Shown here: positions 1 through 6,847 of the stretch, in pieces
Numbering within the stretch: the first letter of the stretch is position 1
Layout of the letters: every line of letters begins with the position of its first letter
Source of the DNA: Hyphomicrobiales bacterium
Lineage (GTDB): Bacteria; Pseudomonadota; Alphaproteobacteria; Rhizobiales; Beijerinckiaceae
NCBI GenBank assembly: GCA_003164825.1
Contig: PLUH01000365.1
Span: 4,589 to 12,292, forward strand
Reading direction: 5' to 3'
Length of the DNA: 7,704 nucleotides
Made by a program: the position numbers and the translations under genes
The notes under the pieces: generated by a model
The model's database searches: none
What the model saw: the letters and a program-made list of their open reading frames with translations, nothing else
Told to the model about the DNA's origin: nothing

Positions 1-337
1 CGGTCTCTACGACTGCGCGCTCGATTCGCATGTCTGCTACCCAATCGAGCCCGAGCAATTCTGGAAGCTGTTCCTGCCGGCATATCGGGATTGGGCCCAC
101 GAGGCGGCGCGCGGCGCGACCTTCGTGCATCTGTGGAGCGAAGCGATCGTGTGGAGCGGCTACGATTTCTGGGCCTGCCCGCCCGCCGGCTCCTATCTGC
201 ACGAAGCGTTCCGGCGCGCCGGCGGTCTCGACCGCTTCCGCCGGATAGCGCCCGAGGGTGAGGTCGTTCGTCTGATGGCGAAGCCGATCGCCGACTCCAA
301 ACGCGCCGCAGAGCCGAAAGTGAGCGCGCCGGATTGA
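1..337 (+). CDS. C-terminal part of a probable DXD-type glycosyltransferase (5' end outside window)
   Basis: An open frame enters from the left edge (codons in phase with base 2) and stops with TGA at 335-337, leaving about 111 residues. The visible part contains CYPIEP, then HLWSEAIVWSG, then CPPAGSYLHEAFRRAG. This order (an aromatic-Pro segment, an HLW(N/S)E box, then a PP-GS-L segment) resembles the C-terminal end of glycosyltransferases with a DXD sugar-binding region (GT32 / alpha-1,4-glycosyltransferase type), which move sugars from nucleotide donors onto polysaccharides or lipids. The catalytic DXD part would lie upstream, outside the window, so neither activity nor substrate can be judged. 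The last 20 residues are polar and probably disordered. It converges on the minus-strand transporter gene, with 25 bases between the stops. The family call rests on motif memory and is moderate; a coding frame is likely because it stays open from the edge with normal codon use. Confidence 0.55.
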   Translation, partial: GLYDCALDSHVCYPIEPEQFWKLFLPAYRDWAHEAARGATFVHLWSEAIVWSGYDFWACPPAGSYLHEAFRRAGGLDRFRRIAPEGEVVRLMAKPIADSKRAAEPKVSAPD

Positions 338-362
338 CCGGCGAAGTCTCTCGCGCGCCGCC

Positions 363-2051
363 CTACCCGACCTCGGCGGGCCGGACGACCTCCCGCGGCG
401 GGGCGAGCCGCGCCGACCGTTTCCGCCGCGCGTGACGGTGGCGCCTGGGCGCGACGAGAATTGTCACCTTGGGCGGCTCCTTCAGGAACGCGCGAGCCTG
501 GTCCTCGATCATGCGGTCGGCGATCGTCACCCGGGTGCGCAGATGCTTCAGTTCGAGCAGCGACTGAATGAGGAACGTCTCGACGATCCGGCCGCTGACC
601 TGCGTATCCTCGAAGACGCCCCAGGCATAAGCGCCGTCGCGCTTTCGCTCGAGGCCGATCTCATGGACCACCGCCAGAAACGCCCCGGCGTCCTCCGGAT
701 CGATCCGATATTCGACGGTCAACAAAATCGGCCCCTCATCGTCTTCGACGCGATGCACGAACACCGGCGTGCGCCAATGCATCGACGGCGTGAGGTCCAG
801 CGCGGCTGCGCCCTGCAACCGCCACCGAAGCGTCAGGATCATCCCGACCGCCGCGCCTGCGGCGGCGATATAGAGGGTGGTCGACAGCCCCTCGACGCTC
901 GCGACCTTGCCCCATACGGCGCTGCCAAGAGTCATGGCGCCGAAGAACACGGTCAGAAAAATCGCTAGACCCCGTCCGCGCACCCACTCCGGCAACGCCA
1001 CCTGCGCGGAGACGAACAGCGTGGTCATCATCGTAATCCACGACGCGCCCGCGACCAGGCTCGCCACGACGGCGATCGCAGGATGGCGCGCCGCGCCATA
1101 GAGCGCGAGCGCGAGGATCGTGCCGATTGCCGCGACCGCCGCCAGCCCATTGGGACCGAGGCGCGCCTTGAGGCCGTTTAGCGCGAACGAGCCGAGGATC
1201 GAACCGACTCCGATCGCGCCGAGCAGTATGCCGTAGACCTCCGGCCCATTGTGCATCTGGTTGCGGGCGACCAGAGGCAAAAGCGCCCAGTACGCGCTCG
1301 CGAACGGAAAAAAGGCGACGGCGCGGATGAGCGTCGAATCGAGGTCGCGATTGTTCATGGCGTATCGAAGCCCGGTGCGGACCGCGCTGAAAAGGCGCTC
1401 GGCCGGCAGGGACTCCCTCGCGCGGCGCGGCGCGCGCCACCATAGAAGCGCCACAACGACCGCCAGGTTGCCGACGCAAAAACACCAGAACGGCAAGGCG
1501 ATGCTGACCGCCGCGATCGCCAACCCGCCAATGGCCGGGCCGATCGCGCGACTCACATTGTAGCTCGTGTTGTTGATCGCGATGGCGCTGTCGAGATCCT
1601 GCTTCGGCACCAGCATCGGCGTGATGACGAGCCACGCCGGGGCGGCAAGGGCGCCGGTTGCGCCGAGACAGAATGTCGTCGCCAGCAACACCGCCGGCGT
1701 CGCCAGATGCAATGTGACAACCGCCGCGAAGACGACCGAGATTGCGGTTACGGCGATCTGCGCGCCGATCAGAAGCCTGCGCGCGTCGATGATGTCGGTC
1801 AGCGCGCCGGCGGGCAGGGTGAGGAGAAACATTGGCAGCGTGGTTGCGACCTGCACCGCCGACACCATCCTCGGGTCGGAATTGAGACTGGTCATCAGCC
1901 AGTTCGTCGACGTGTCGAACATCGCAAAACCGACGTTCGACGCCGAACTCGCGATCAGAACGACCGTGAACGCCAGATTCCCGAAAACGCCCCAGCGCCA
2001 GTCCTGGCCTGCGGGCGCGTCCGGATTGACGCTGGACTCGCTGGACAACAA
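363..2051 (-). CDS. MFS transporter of the MFS_3 type with C-terminal ABM-like domain
   Basis: A polytopic inner-membrane exporter of the major facilitator superfamily, closest to the MFS_3 / EntS-like group, whose members export siderophores, drugs or other small molecules. With the start chosen here it has 562 residues. Hydrophobic segments run from about residue 24 to 420. The MFS motif A loop between helices 2 and 3 is seen as GALTDIIDARR near residue 83, and a second loop copy as LPEWVRGRGLA. A soluble cytoplasmic domain follows (about 440-535; EYRIDPED, KRDGAYAWGVFED), then a 28-residue basic tail rich in Arg and His. The frame stays open upstream to an ATG at 2462, but that extension is Arg-rich and unlike the plus-strand paralogue at 3565-5208. 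I therefore place the start at tandem TTG codons (2051 and 2048), which gives an N-terminus matching the paralogue's length; GGGG lies a few bases upstream. TTG at 2108 is an alternative. The substrate is unknown. Family certain, start uncertain. Confidence 0.9.
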   Translation of the reverse strand: MLSSESSVNPDAPAGQDWRWGVFGNLAFTVVLIASSASNVGFAMFDTSTNWLMTSLNSDPRMVSAVQVATTLPMFLLTLPAGALTDIIDARRLLIGAQIAVTAISVVFAAVVTLHLATPAVLLATTFCLGATGALAAPAWLVITPMLVPKQDLDSAIAINNTSYNVSRAIGPAIGGLAIAAVSIALPFWCFCVGNLAVVVALLWWRAPRRARESLPAERLFSAVRTGLRYAMNNRDLDSTLIRAVAFFPFASAYWALLPLVARNQMHNGPEVYGILLGAIGVGSILGSFALNGLKARLGPNGLAAVAAIGTILALALYGAARHPAIAVVASLVAGASWITMMTTLFVSAQVALPEWVRGRGLAIFLTVFFGAMTLGSAVWGKVASVEGLSTTLYIAAAGAAVGMILTLRWRLQGAAALDLTPSMHWRTPVFVHRVEDDEGPILLTVEYRIDPEDAGAFLAVVHEIGLERKRDGAYAWGVFEDTQVSGRIVETFLIQSLLELKHLRTRVTIADRMIEDQARAFLKEPPKVTILVAPRRHRHARRKRSARLAPPREVVRPAEVG

Positions 2052-2698
2052 AGACCCCGCGGAAAAGCAAGAATTGGACGGCGAAAACGCGACGAAACCG
2101 CAGTTCAAATGGCGAACGAGAGCCGAATTTTCAAGGCGCCGCGGCAGTCCGCACGAAACGGAACCGACCCGAAAAGGAGGCTTCTGGCCGGTAAATCTTT
2201 TTTTGACCACGGCGTCTGGCGACCCCGGCGCTCGACGGCTATATCCTCGCAGGCCGCGCTTTGATTCGCCAGCCGGGTTCCACAACGGCCGGTTGTTCGG
2301 ATTTGCGCGGACGCGATCGTCGTACCGACCGACCAATCGGCGGCGCAAGGCGTGCCGTTCAAGGGCGTCGACGCGCCCCCCATCCAAGCGGTCTGGAGCG
2401 CCGAGAAATCGGCCCGCGCCTGAATCGATGTGGATATCCATAACGAAACCCAGCGGCGACAAATTCTTGACGCGTTGCGAGCGCTACCGCGGACAAAGTC
2501 TGGGCCCTGGCGCGCCCGGCTCGCCGCCCAATCGGGCAGAACGGGCCGCCTCAACCCTGGCAAGCTTTTGAATTTACGATCCAGCCGCTATGTTTGGACG
2601 AGTTCTGGCGCAAAGAGGGCGCGGACGACGGACTCGCCTGATCCTGTTTGAGTCGACAGACGACGGCGCCTGCGTCCGATTCGGCCGTGGAGACTTGG
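2052..2698. promoter_or_regulatory. Long divergent intergenic region between the MFS gene and the stress operon
   Basis: This stretch separates two outward-reading transcription units and should hold both promoters. Open frames cross it on both strands, but their translations are Arg- and Pro-rich, lack ribosome sites and match nothing I recognise, so I call no gene. Visible landmarks are an AT-richer block at about 2061-2125, a purine run AAAAGGAGG at 2172-2180 with no start codon at proper distance, and a run of seven T at 2199-2205. A weak sigma70-like pair facing the stress operon is TTTTGA at 2566-2571 and TATGTT at 2589-2594 (17-base spacer). No GGAAC-N16/17-CGTT stress promoter was found here on either strand. 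No clear operator dyad was seen. The promoter assignment is a guess from gene layout. Confidence 0.4.
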
Positions 2699-3529
2699 TT
2701 GGCGACGATTTCCATCCTGATGGCCTGCATGCGGACGGATCGGTCGAACGCCGACCTGCTCGCGGTCGTCGCCGACATGGCGCGGCGCTTTTCCGCCGCC
2801 GTGGTCGGCGTCGTCGCCCGGCAGGCCTCGATGCATTCCGCCGTCATGGCGAGGGGGCCCGGCGAGCCGCCCGACCGCGACCTCGAGAAATTTCGCGAGC
2901 GCGCGGCCCCACTCGAGGCCGAGTTCCGGTCCGCGTTGTCGATGGTGGAAGATCTTCAGTGGCGCTCACAAATGACGGCTGGACCGGCGTCTCAGCATAT
3001 CGCCGACGAGGCTCGCGGAGTCGACTTGATTGTGGCTGCCGCCGAACCGGGCGAGCGGATATTCCTTCCCTCGCCCGAAATCGATGTCAGCGATCTGCTG
3101 ATGCGCGCCGGCCGGCCGGTTCTCATCGCGCCTGCCGGCGCGGCCGGCCTCAAATTGACGCGGGCCCTGGTTTGCTGGAAGGATTCCCGCGAGGCGCGGC
3201 GGGCGGTCGTCGACGCCCTGCCGATCCTCAAGGCCAGCAAAGGGGTCGACGTCGTCGAACTGGTCGACGGGCGCGAGATGGAGGCGGCGCGGCGGCGTCT
3301 CGCGGATGTCGGCGACTGGTTCGCTCGGCACGGCGTCGAGGCGAATTGTCTGGCGTCGCCGCTGAATGGGCCCGAGGCCACGCATCTCGCCGGGATCGCC
3401 AAAGATCTTGAGGCCGATTTGATCGTGGCGGGCGCGTTCGGGCACAGCCGTCTGCGCGAGTTTACGTTCGGCGGAGTGACGCGGGACCTTCTCCTGAAGG
3501 CCGACCGCTGCATTTTGGTCTCGCACTAG
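2699..3529 (+). CDS. Universal stress protein, tandem two-domain UspA family
   Basis: A cytoplasmic universal stress protein of about 276 residues with two Usp (Rossmann-like) domains in tandem. The first begins at the N-terminus (ATISILMACMRTDRSNADLL) and ends with the beta strand RPVLIAP near residue 150. The second starts at LTRALVCWKDS and contains GAFGHSRLREFTFGG near residue 250, fitting the G-2x-G-9x-G ATP-binding loop of UspA proteins. The first domain has only AAAEPGERIFLPS at the matching place and has lost the glycine loop, so only the second half is likely to bind nucleotide. Such proteins act in stress tolerance, often without a known partner. I chose TTG at 2699 because GGAG (2689-2692) sits six bases upstream and translation then starts at the first beta strand; an in-frame TTG at 2648 would add 17 residues but has no ribosome site. 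It is the first gene of a three-gene operon, 35 bases before the next. Confidence 0.88.
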   Translation: MATISILMACMRTDRSNADLLAVVADMARRFSAAVVGVVARQASMHSAVMARGPGEPPDRDLEKFRERAAPLEAEFRSALSMVEDLQWRSQMTAGPASQHIADEARGVDLIVAAAEPGERIFLPSPEIDVSDLLMRAGRPVLIAPAGAAGLKLTRALVCWKDSREARRAVVDALPILKASKGVDVVELVDGREMEAARRRLADVGDWFARHGVEANCLASPLNGPEATHLAGIAKDLEADLIVAGAFGHSRLREFTFGGVTRDLLLKADRCILVSH

Positions 3530-3548
3530 GCGGCCGCCGGTCCGACGC

Positions 3549-3554
3549 GAGGAG
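3549..3554 (+). promoter_or_regulatory. Ribosome binding site of the second MFS gene
   Basis: GAGGAG lies ten bases before the ATG at 3565 and supports that start. It falls in the 35-base gap after the stress protein stop. Confidence 0.5.
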
Positions 3555-3564
3555 CGATTCGAAG

Positions 3565-5208
3565 ATGGACTTCCACATCCCCCAAGAACCCGCAACCGAC
3601 GCGCCGTCCCGGCTTGGCGCCTTCGCCCATCCGGCGTTCGCGATCGTTTGGGTGGCGAGCACGTGCGCTCTCCTCGGCATTGCGATGTATGACACGGCGT
3701 CGGGCTGGCTGATGACGACGCTCGACGTCGACCCGTTCGAGGTGTCGCTGGTGCACGCGGCGACGATGCTGCCGATGTTCCTCTTCACTCTTCCCGCGGG
3801 CGCGATCGCCGATATCGTCGATCCGCGGCGCATGATCATCGCGGTCTCCTACGCGATCGCCGCGCTGATGGCGGTTTTCGCCGCCGTGGTCTCGCTCGAT
3901 TTCGCTTCGCCGGTTCTGTTGCTCGTGACCACGTTCGTCCTCAGCGCGGCCTGGGCGCTGAACACGCCCGCCTGGTTGTCGATCCTGCCGCTCCTGGTGC
4001 CGAAGCCCGAGATCCCCGGGGCGATCGCAGCGCACGGCGTCGGCTACAATTTGGGCCGCACGGTTGGTCCTGCGCTCGGCGGCCTGCTCATCATCAAATT
4101 CGGCCTGGTCGCGCCGTTCTGGATTTTCGTCGCCGCCAATCTGGGGGTGATCGCGGCGCTGACCTGGTGGCGCGCGCCGGCGAGACAGACCGCGTCGCTT
4201 CCCGCGGAGAGGCTCAGCAGCGCGCTCCGGACCGGCCTCAGGCATGCCGCCAACAATCGCCTGCTGTGGGCGACGCTGGCGCGGACGATGGCGATCTATC
4301 CGTTCACTGCTGCATATTGGGGCCTGTTGCCGTTGATCGCCCGGCGGACCGGAGAGGGCGCGGAGCACTACGGTCTGCTCCTCAGCGCAGTCAGCCTTGG
4401 CGCGATCCTAGGCTCGCTGAAACATGGAAAGCTGCGGGAGCGGCTGGGTCCCGATCGGCTTGTCGCCCTCGCAACGGTCATGACCGCCACCGCGCTCACA
4501 CTGTTCGCGTTTGCGCACGATCTGCCGGTCGCGCTTTCAGCCGCCCTATTGGCCGGAATCGCTTGGGTCACCAACCTGACGTGCCTCTACACCTCCGCCC
4601 AGAACGTGCTGCCGGATTGGGTGCGCGGCCGCGGTCTCGCGATCTTCCTGACCGTCATCTTCGGGACGATGACCCTGTGCAGCGCCCTTTGGGGCGATAT
4701 CGCCGACAAGACCGGACTCCCGGCCGCGCTCCTTCTGGCGGCTGCGGGCGCGATTGTGGCGATCCCCCTCACCTGGCGGTGGAAGCTGCAGCAGGGCGCG
4801 GCGCTCGATCTTTCGCCCTCCCAGCATTGGGGCATGCCGCAGACCCATGAGGAGATCGATAACAATCGTGGCCCGGTGCTGGTGAAAATCGAGTACCGGA
4901 TCGACCCCAAGGACCGCACAGCGTTCCTGCGCGCCCTTGACGAACTTGGGTTCGAGCGCCGGCGCGACGGCGCTTTCGCCTGGGGCATATTCGAGGACGC
5001 CAGCGAATTCGGGCGTTACGAGGAGACCTATCTCATCGAGACGTGGCTTGAGCTCATGCATTTGCGCGAGCGGGTCACCAATGCCGATCGGGTGCTCGAG
5101 GACGAAATCCGGGATATGCTGGTCGCCCCGCCGCGGATCGAATTCCTCATCGCCGCCGAGCGCGGCGCGAGAGTTCGGCATCGGCGCGCCGAGCCGACTG
5201 GAGCATGA
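3565..5208 (+). CDS. MFS transporter of the MFS_3 type with C-terminal ABM-like domain (paralogue)
   Basis: An inner-membrane major facilitator exporter of 547 residues, the full length usual for MFS_3 proteins. Hydrophobic helices run from about residue 24 to 405. Motif A after helix 2 reads GAIADIVDPRR (79-89), and the equivalent loop before helix 11 reads LPDWVRGRGLA (349-359). Residues about 436-535 form a soluble, probably cytoplasmic domain with EYRIDPKD, RRDGAFAWGIFED and TWLELMHLRERVT, resembling the dimeric alpha/beta-barrel of antibiotic-biosynthesis monooxygenases. It is clearly a paralogue of the minus-strand MFS gene at 363-2051: in the last ~95 aligned residues I count about 53 identities by hand. 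The ATG at 3565 is preceded by GAGGAG. The stress protein gene lies 35 bases upstream and the quinone-reductase-like gene 6 bases downstream, so all three are probably co-transcribed. Substrate not readable; siderophore, drug or quinone-like compounds are possible. Confidence 0.93.
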   Translation: MDFHIPQEPATDAPSRLGAFAHPAFAIVWVASTCALLGIAMYDTASGWLMTTLDVDPFEVSLVHAATMLPMFLFTLPAGAIADIVDPRRMIIAVSYAIAALMAVFAAVVSLDFASPVLLLVTTFVLSAAWALNTPAWLSILPLLVPKPEIPGAIAAHGVGYNLGRTVGPALGGLLIIKFGLVAPFWIFVAANLGVIAALTWWRAPARQTASLPAERLSSALRTGLRHAANNRLLWATLARTMAIYPFTAAYWGLLPLIARRTGEGAEHYGLLLSAVSLGAILGSLKHGKLRERLGPDRLVALATVMTATALTLFAFAHDLPVALSAALLAGIAWVTNLTCLYTSAQNVLPDWVRGRGLAIFLTVIFGTMTLCSALWGDIADKTGLPAALLLAAAGAIVAIPLTWRWKLQQGAALDLSPSQHWGMPQTHEEIDNNRGPVLVKIEYRIDPKDRTAFLRALDELGFERRRDGAFAWGIFEDASEFGRYEETYLIETWLELMHLRERVTNADRVLEDEIRDMLVAPPRIEFLIAAERGARVRHRRAEPTGA

Positions 5209-5214
5209 GCGAAT

Positions 5215-5799
5215 TTGCGCATTCTCGTCGTCTATGCGCACCCGTTGGAAACGAGCTTCATCGCCGCGCTGCATCTGCGCGCAGTGGAGACCCTGCGCGC
5301 GGGCGGGCACAGCGTCGACGATCTCGATCTCTATGCCGAGCGGTTCGATCCGGTCATGTCGCGCGAACAGTTCGCCCATTACGTCGACGCCAGGGTCAAC
5401 ACGCGCGAGGTCGAATCTTACGTCAAGCGCCTGAGGGCCGCCGAGGCGCTCGTCCTGGTGTTTCCGGTCTGGTTCGACGGCCTGCCGGCGATGATGCAGG
5501 GGTACTTCCAGCGGGTGTTCCTGCCCGGCGTCGCGCTGCGCATCGACGAATCGGGCCTCTTTCACCCCACTTTGTGGCACCTCAAGCGCATGGCGGCGGT
5601 CTGCACCTATGGCGAGAGCCGGCGCGACGTGGCGGCGAAGAACAACCCGGCGCACCGCTTTGTCCGTTACAACATTGGCTTGCTGATCGATCCGAAGGGC
5701 CGGTTCGAATATCTCGCCCATTACGATATGAACTTCTCGACCGCGGCGCGGCGAGAGGCGTTCATGCGGCGCGTCACCCGCGCATTCGAGAAGTGGTGA
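5215..5799 (+). CDS. Flavodoxin-fold NAD(P)H:quinone oxidoreductase-like protein
   Basis: A soluble flavoprotein of 194 residues in the Flavodoxin_2 family (NQO1 / MdaB / KefF type), which uses FAD or FMN and NAD(P)H for two-electron reduction of quinones, or serves as an ancillary subunit of transport systems. Family signs are the N-terminal strand and flavin-phosphate loop MRILVVYAHPLETSF (1-15), the conserved FPVWFDGLPAMMQGYFQRVF at about 82-101 (the PxW...PA..KG..DRV motif), and CTYGES near 136-141. Length is normal. The start is TTG at 5215, placing the first beta strand right at the N-terminus as in relatives; the ATG at 5205 is in another frame and gives an Arg-rich shadow. GGAG (5200-5203) overlaps the end of the transporter gene, whose stop is 6 bases upstream, suggesting translational coupling. 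Its stop is 5 bases from the stop of the minus-strand outer-membrane gene. Substrate is inferred from family only. Confidence 0.88.
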   Translation: MRILVVYAHPLETSFIAALHLRAVETLRAGGHSVDDLDLYAERFDPVMSREQFAHYVDARVNTREVESYVKRLRAAEALVLVFPVWFDGLPAMMQGYFQRVFLPGVALRIDESGLFHPTLWHLKRMAAVCTYGESRRDVAAKNNPAHRFVRYNIGLLIDPKGRFEYLAHYDMNFSTAARREAFMRRVTRAFEKW

Positions 5800-5804
5800 G
5801 GGAC

Positions 5805-6644
5805 CTAGAAGCTGTATTTGAATCCGGCGAAAGGCCCGTACATCCACTGCTGGTAGCGGAAGCTTTTCGGCTCAAGCGTAAGCTCATTGAAGCCGGTGTC
5901 CTGGTGGGTGTAGGTGTACATGACGCGATAGCCGATGGTCGTTGCGATGTTCTGCGTCCAGTTGTAGCCGACGGAGGCAAGCGCCTGCCCGGTTGCGGCG
6001 TCTGACCAGCCGCCAAGGTCGGCGAGGACATTCGTGAACCAGCGGTCGTTGTAGCGATACTGCGCGGCGAAGCCGGCGACCGGCATGACCCAGTCCTTGT
6101 TCACGGTTTCGGTCCCGTTGAACAATCCGAACGGGCCAGAGACAGTGAGCTTGTTCCCGCTGTAGAAGTTGCGGGCGCCGACGGTGCCGTAGAGATCGAG
6201 GTTCGGGACGCCAAGCGGCACGCGAAGGCCGCCGAAAGCGGTAATGGCGCTCTCGTTGAGAGTGAGGCTCGTCTTCCCGCCGTAGAGCGCATTGTCCGGG
6301 TTGCTAAGCGTGCTCGACCCGCCGATCCGCGCCCAGATGAAATCGATTCCGCCGATGAACATGTCGTTACGGGCGACCACGCTGCCCATGAATGCGCCTT
6401 GGAAGTGCTCGAGCACTTTGCCGAAGCTCGCGTAATAAGGCAGCGTCGGCAGGGAGCCGAAGCCCGTGCTTCCCGCGATGCTGGTCCCCCAGCCGTATCC
6501 GGTGATCTCGAAATGCCAGGTCGAGGGCAGCGGCGGAGCGACCAAAGGCTCGGGCGGCGGCTTCTTGGTCGGCAGGTCCGCGGCGACCGCCGGCGCCGCG
6601 CCGAGTGCGGCGGCGAGAATAAGCGCCCCGGAATATTTCAGCAT
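5805..6644 (-). CDS. Outer-membrane beta-barrel protein
   Basis: A 279-residue exported protein that should form a small beta-barrel in the outer membrane. A Sec signal peptide spans about residues 1-21 (MLKYSGALILAAALGAAPAVA), followed by ADLPTKK and a proline-rich linker to about residue 40. The remainder alternates aromatic and polar residues typical of amphipathic strands (ITGYGWG, LDLYGTVGARNFYSG, AAQYRYNDRWF, SVGYNW, IGYRVMYTYT), and the protein ends in KYSF, a C-terminal Phe that acts as the barrel-assembly signal. The segment VLEHFQGAFMGS followed by a strand pair recalls a widespread family of uncharacterised proteobacterial outer-membrane proteins related to the Omp25/31-OmpW group. 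No OmpA-like peptidoglycan domain is present. A purine-rich GAGGGGA stands directly before the ATG. The gene is about 200 bases downstream of the small exported protein on the same strand and probably has its own promoter. Role (porin or structural) unknown. Confidence 0.88.
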   Translation of the reverse strand: MLKYSGALILAAALGAAPAVAADLPTKKPPPEPLVAPPLPSTWHFEITGYGWGTSIAGSTGFGSLPTLPYYASFGKVLEHFQGAFMGSVVARNDMFIGGIDFIWARIGGSSTLSNPDNALYGGKTSLTLNESAITAFGGLRVPLGVPNLDLYGTVGARNFYSGNKLTVSGPFGLFNGTETVNKDWVMPVAGFAAQYRYNDRWFTNVLADLGGWSDAATGQALASVGYNWTQNIATTIGYRVMYTYTHQDTGFNELTLEPKSFRYQQWMYGPFAGFKYSF

Positions 6645-6847
6645 TCCCCTCGCCCCAAGCCGCGCGATCGACCGCCGTTGCCCCCGGCAGGCCCGTTACG
6701 GGTCGCGGGACTTGCAACGCGCAATCGTTCCGACTCGAACCCTATTGACTCCATAGAAGGGAACGGCGCGGCCTGCAATAGCGCCGCTCAAAGCCCCAGG
6801 CTGTCGCAGCCCTGCGACCTCAGCGCTGTTCGCGGTTTATGGGAACC
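6645..6847 (-). promoter_or_regulatory. Upstream region of the outer-membrane protein gene
   Basis: This 203-base gap should hold the promoter of the outer-membrane gene, but no convincing -35/-10 pair is visible. A short dyad CCCGT-T-ACGGG sits at 6692-6702, about 50 bases before the start codon, where an operator could lie; an arm of five bases can occur by chance in GC-rich DNA. GGAAC occurs on the minus strand but without CGTT at 16 or 17 bases. Confidence 0.3.

Noticed and set aside
2160..2184. GGAAC at 2160 as part of an EcfG promoter for the stress operon
   Set aside because: No CGTT at 16 or 17 bases downstream, and the minus-strand GGAAC near 2276 also lacks a partner.
2187..2206. 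T-run at 2199-2205 as a plus-strand intrinsic terminator
   Set aside because: No stable GC-rich stem precedes it, and no plus-strand gene ends nearby.
2060..2462. N-terminal extension of the minus-strand MFS frame to ATG 2462
   Set aside because: The added 137 residues are Arg-rich, have no hydrophobic or domain-like pattern and have no counterpart in the paralogue, which starts about 15-20 residues before the first helix.
2105..2563. 152-residue minus-strand frame in the divergent gap
   Set aside because: Overlaps the false MFS extension in another frame; Trp/Arg/Cys-rich composition is typical of out-of-frame GC-rich DNA.
1567..2571. 334-residue plus-strand frame antisense to the MFS gene
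   Set aside because: Lies opposite the MFS coding sequence, a usual shadow of a high-GC gene; the MFS reading has clear helices and motifs.
2430..2651. 73-residue plus-strand frame starting with GTG in the divergent gap
   Set aside because: No ribosome site, Arg/Ser-rich translation without a recognisable domain, and it runs up to the start of the Usp gene; more likely chance in GC-rich DNA.
5205..6005. 266-residue plus-strand frame starting at ATG 5205
   Set aside because: Out of frame with the Flavodoxin_2 gene, Arg-rich, and runs antisense into the outer-membrane gene.
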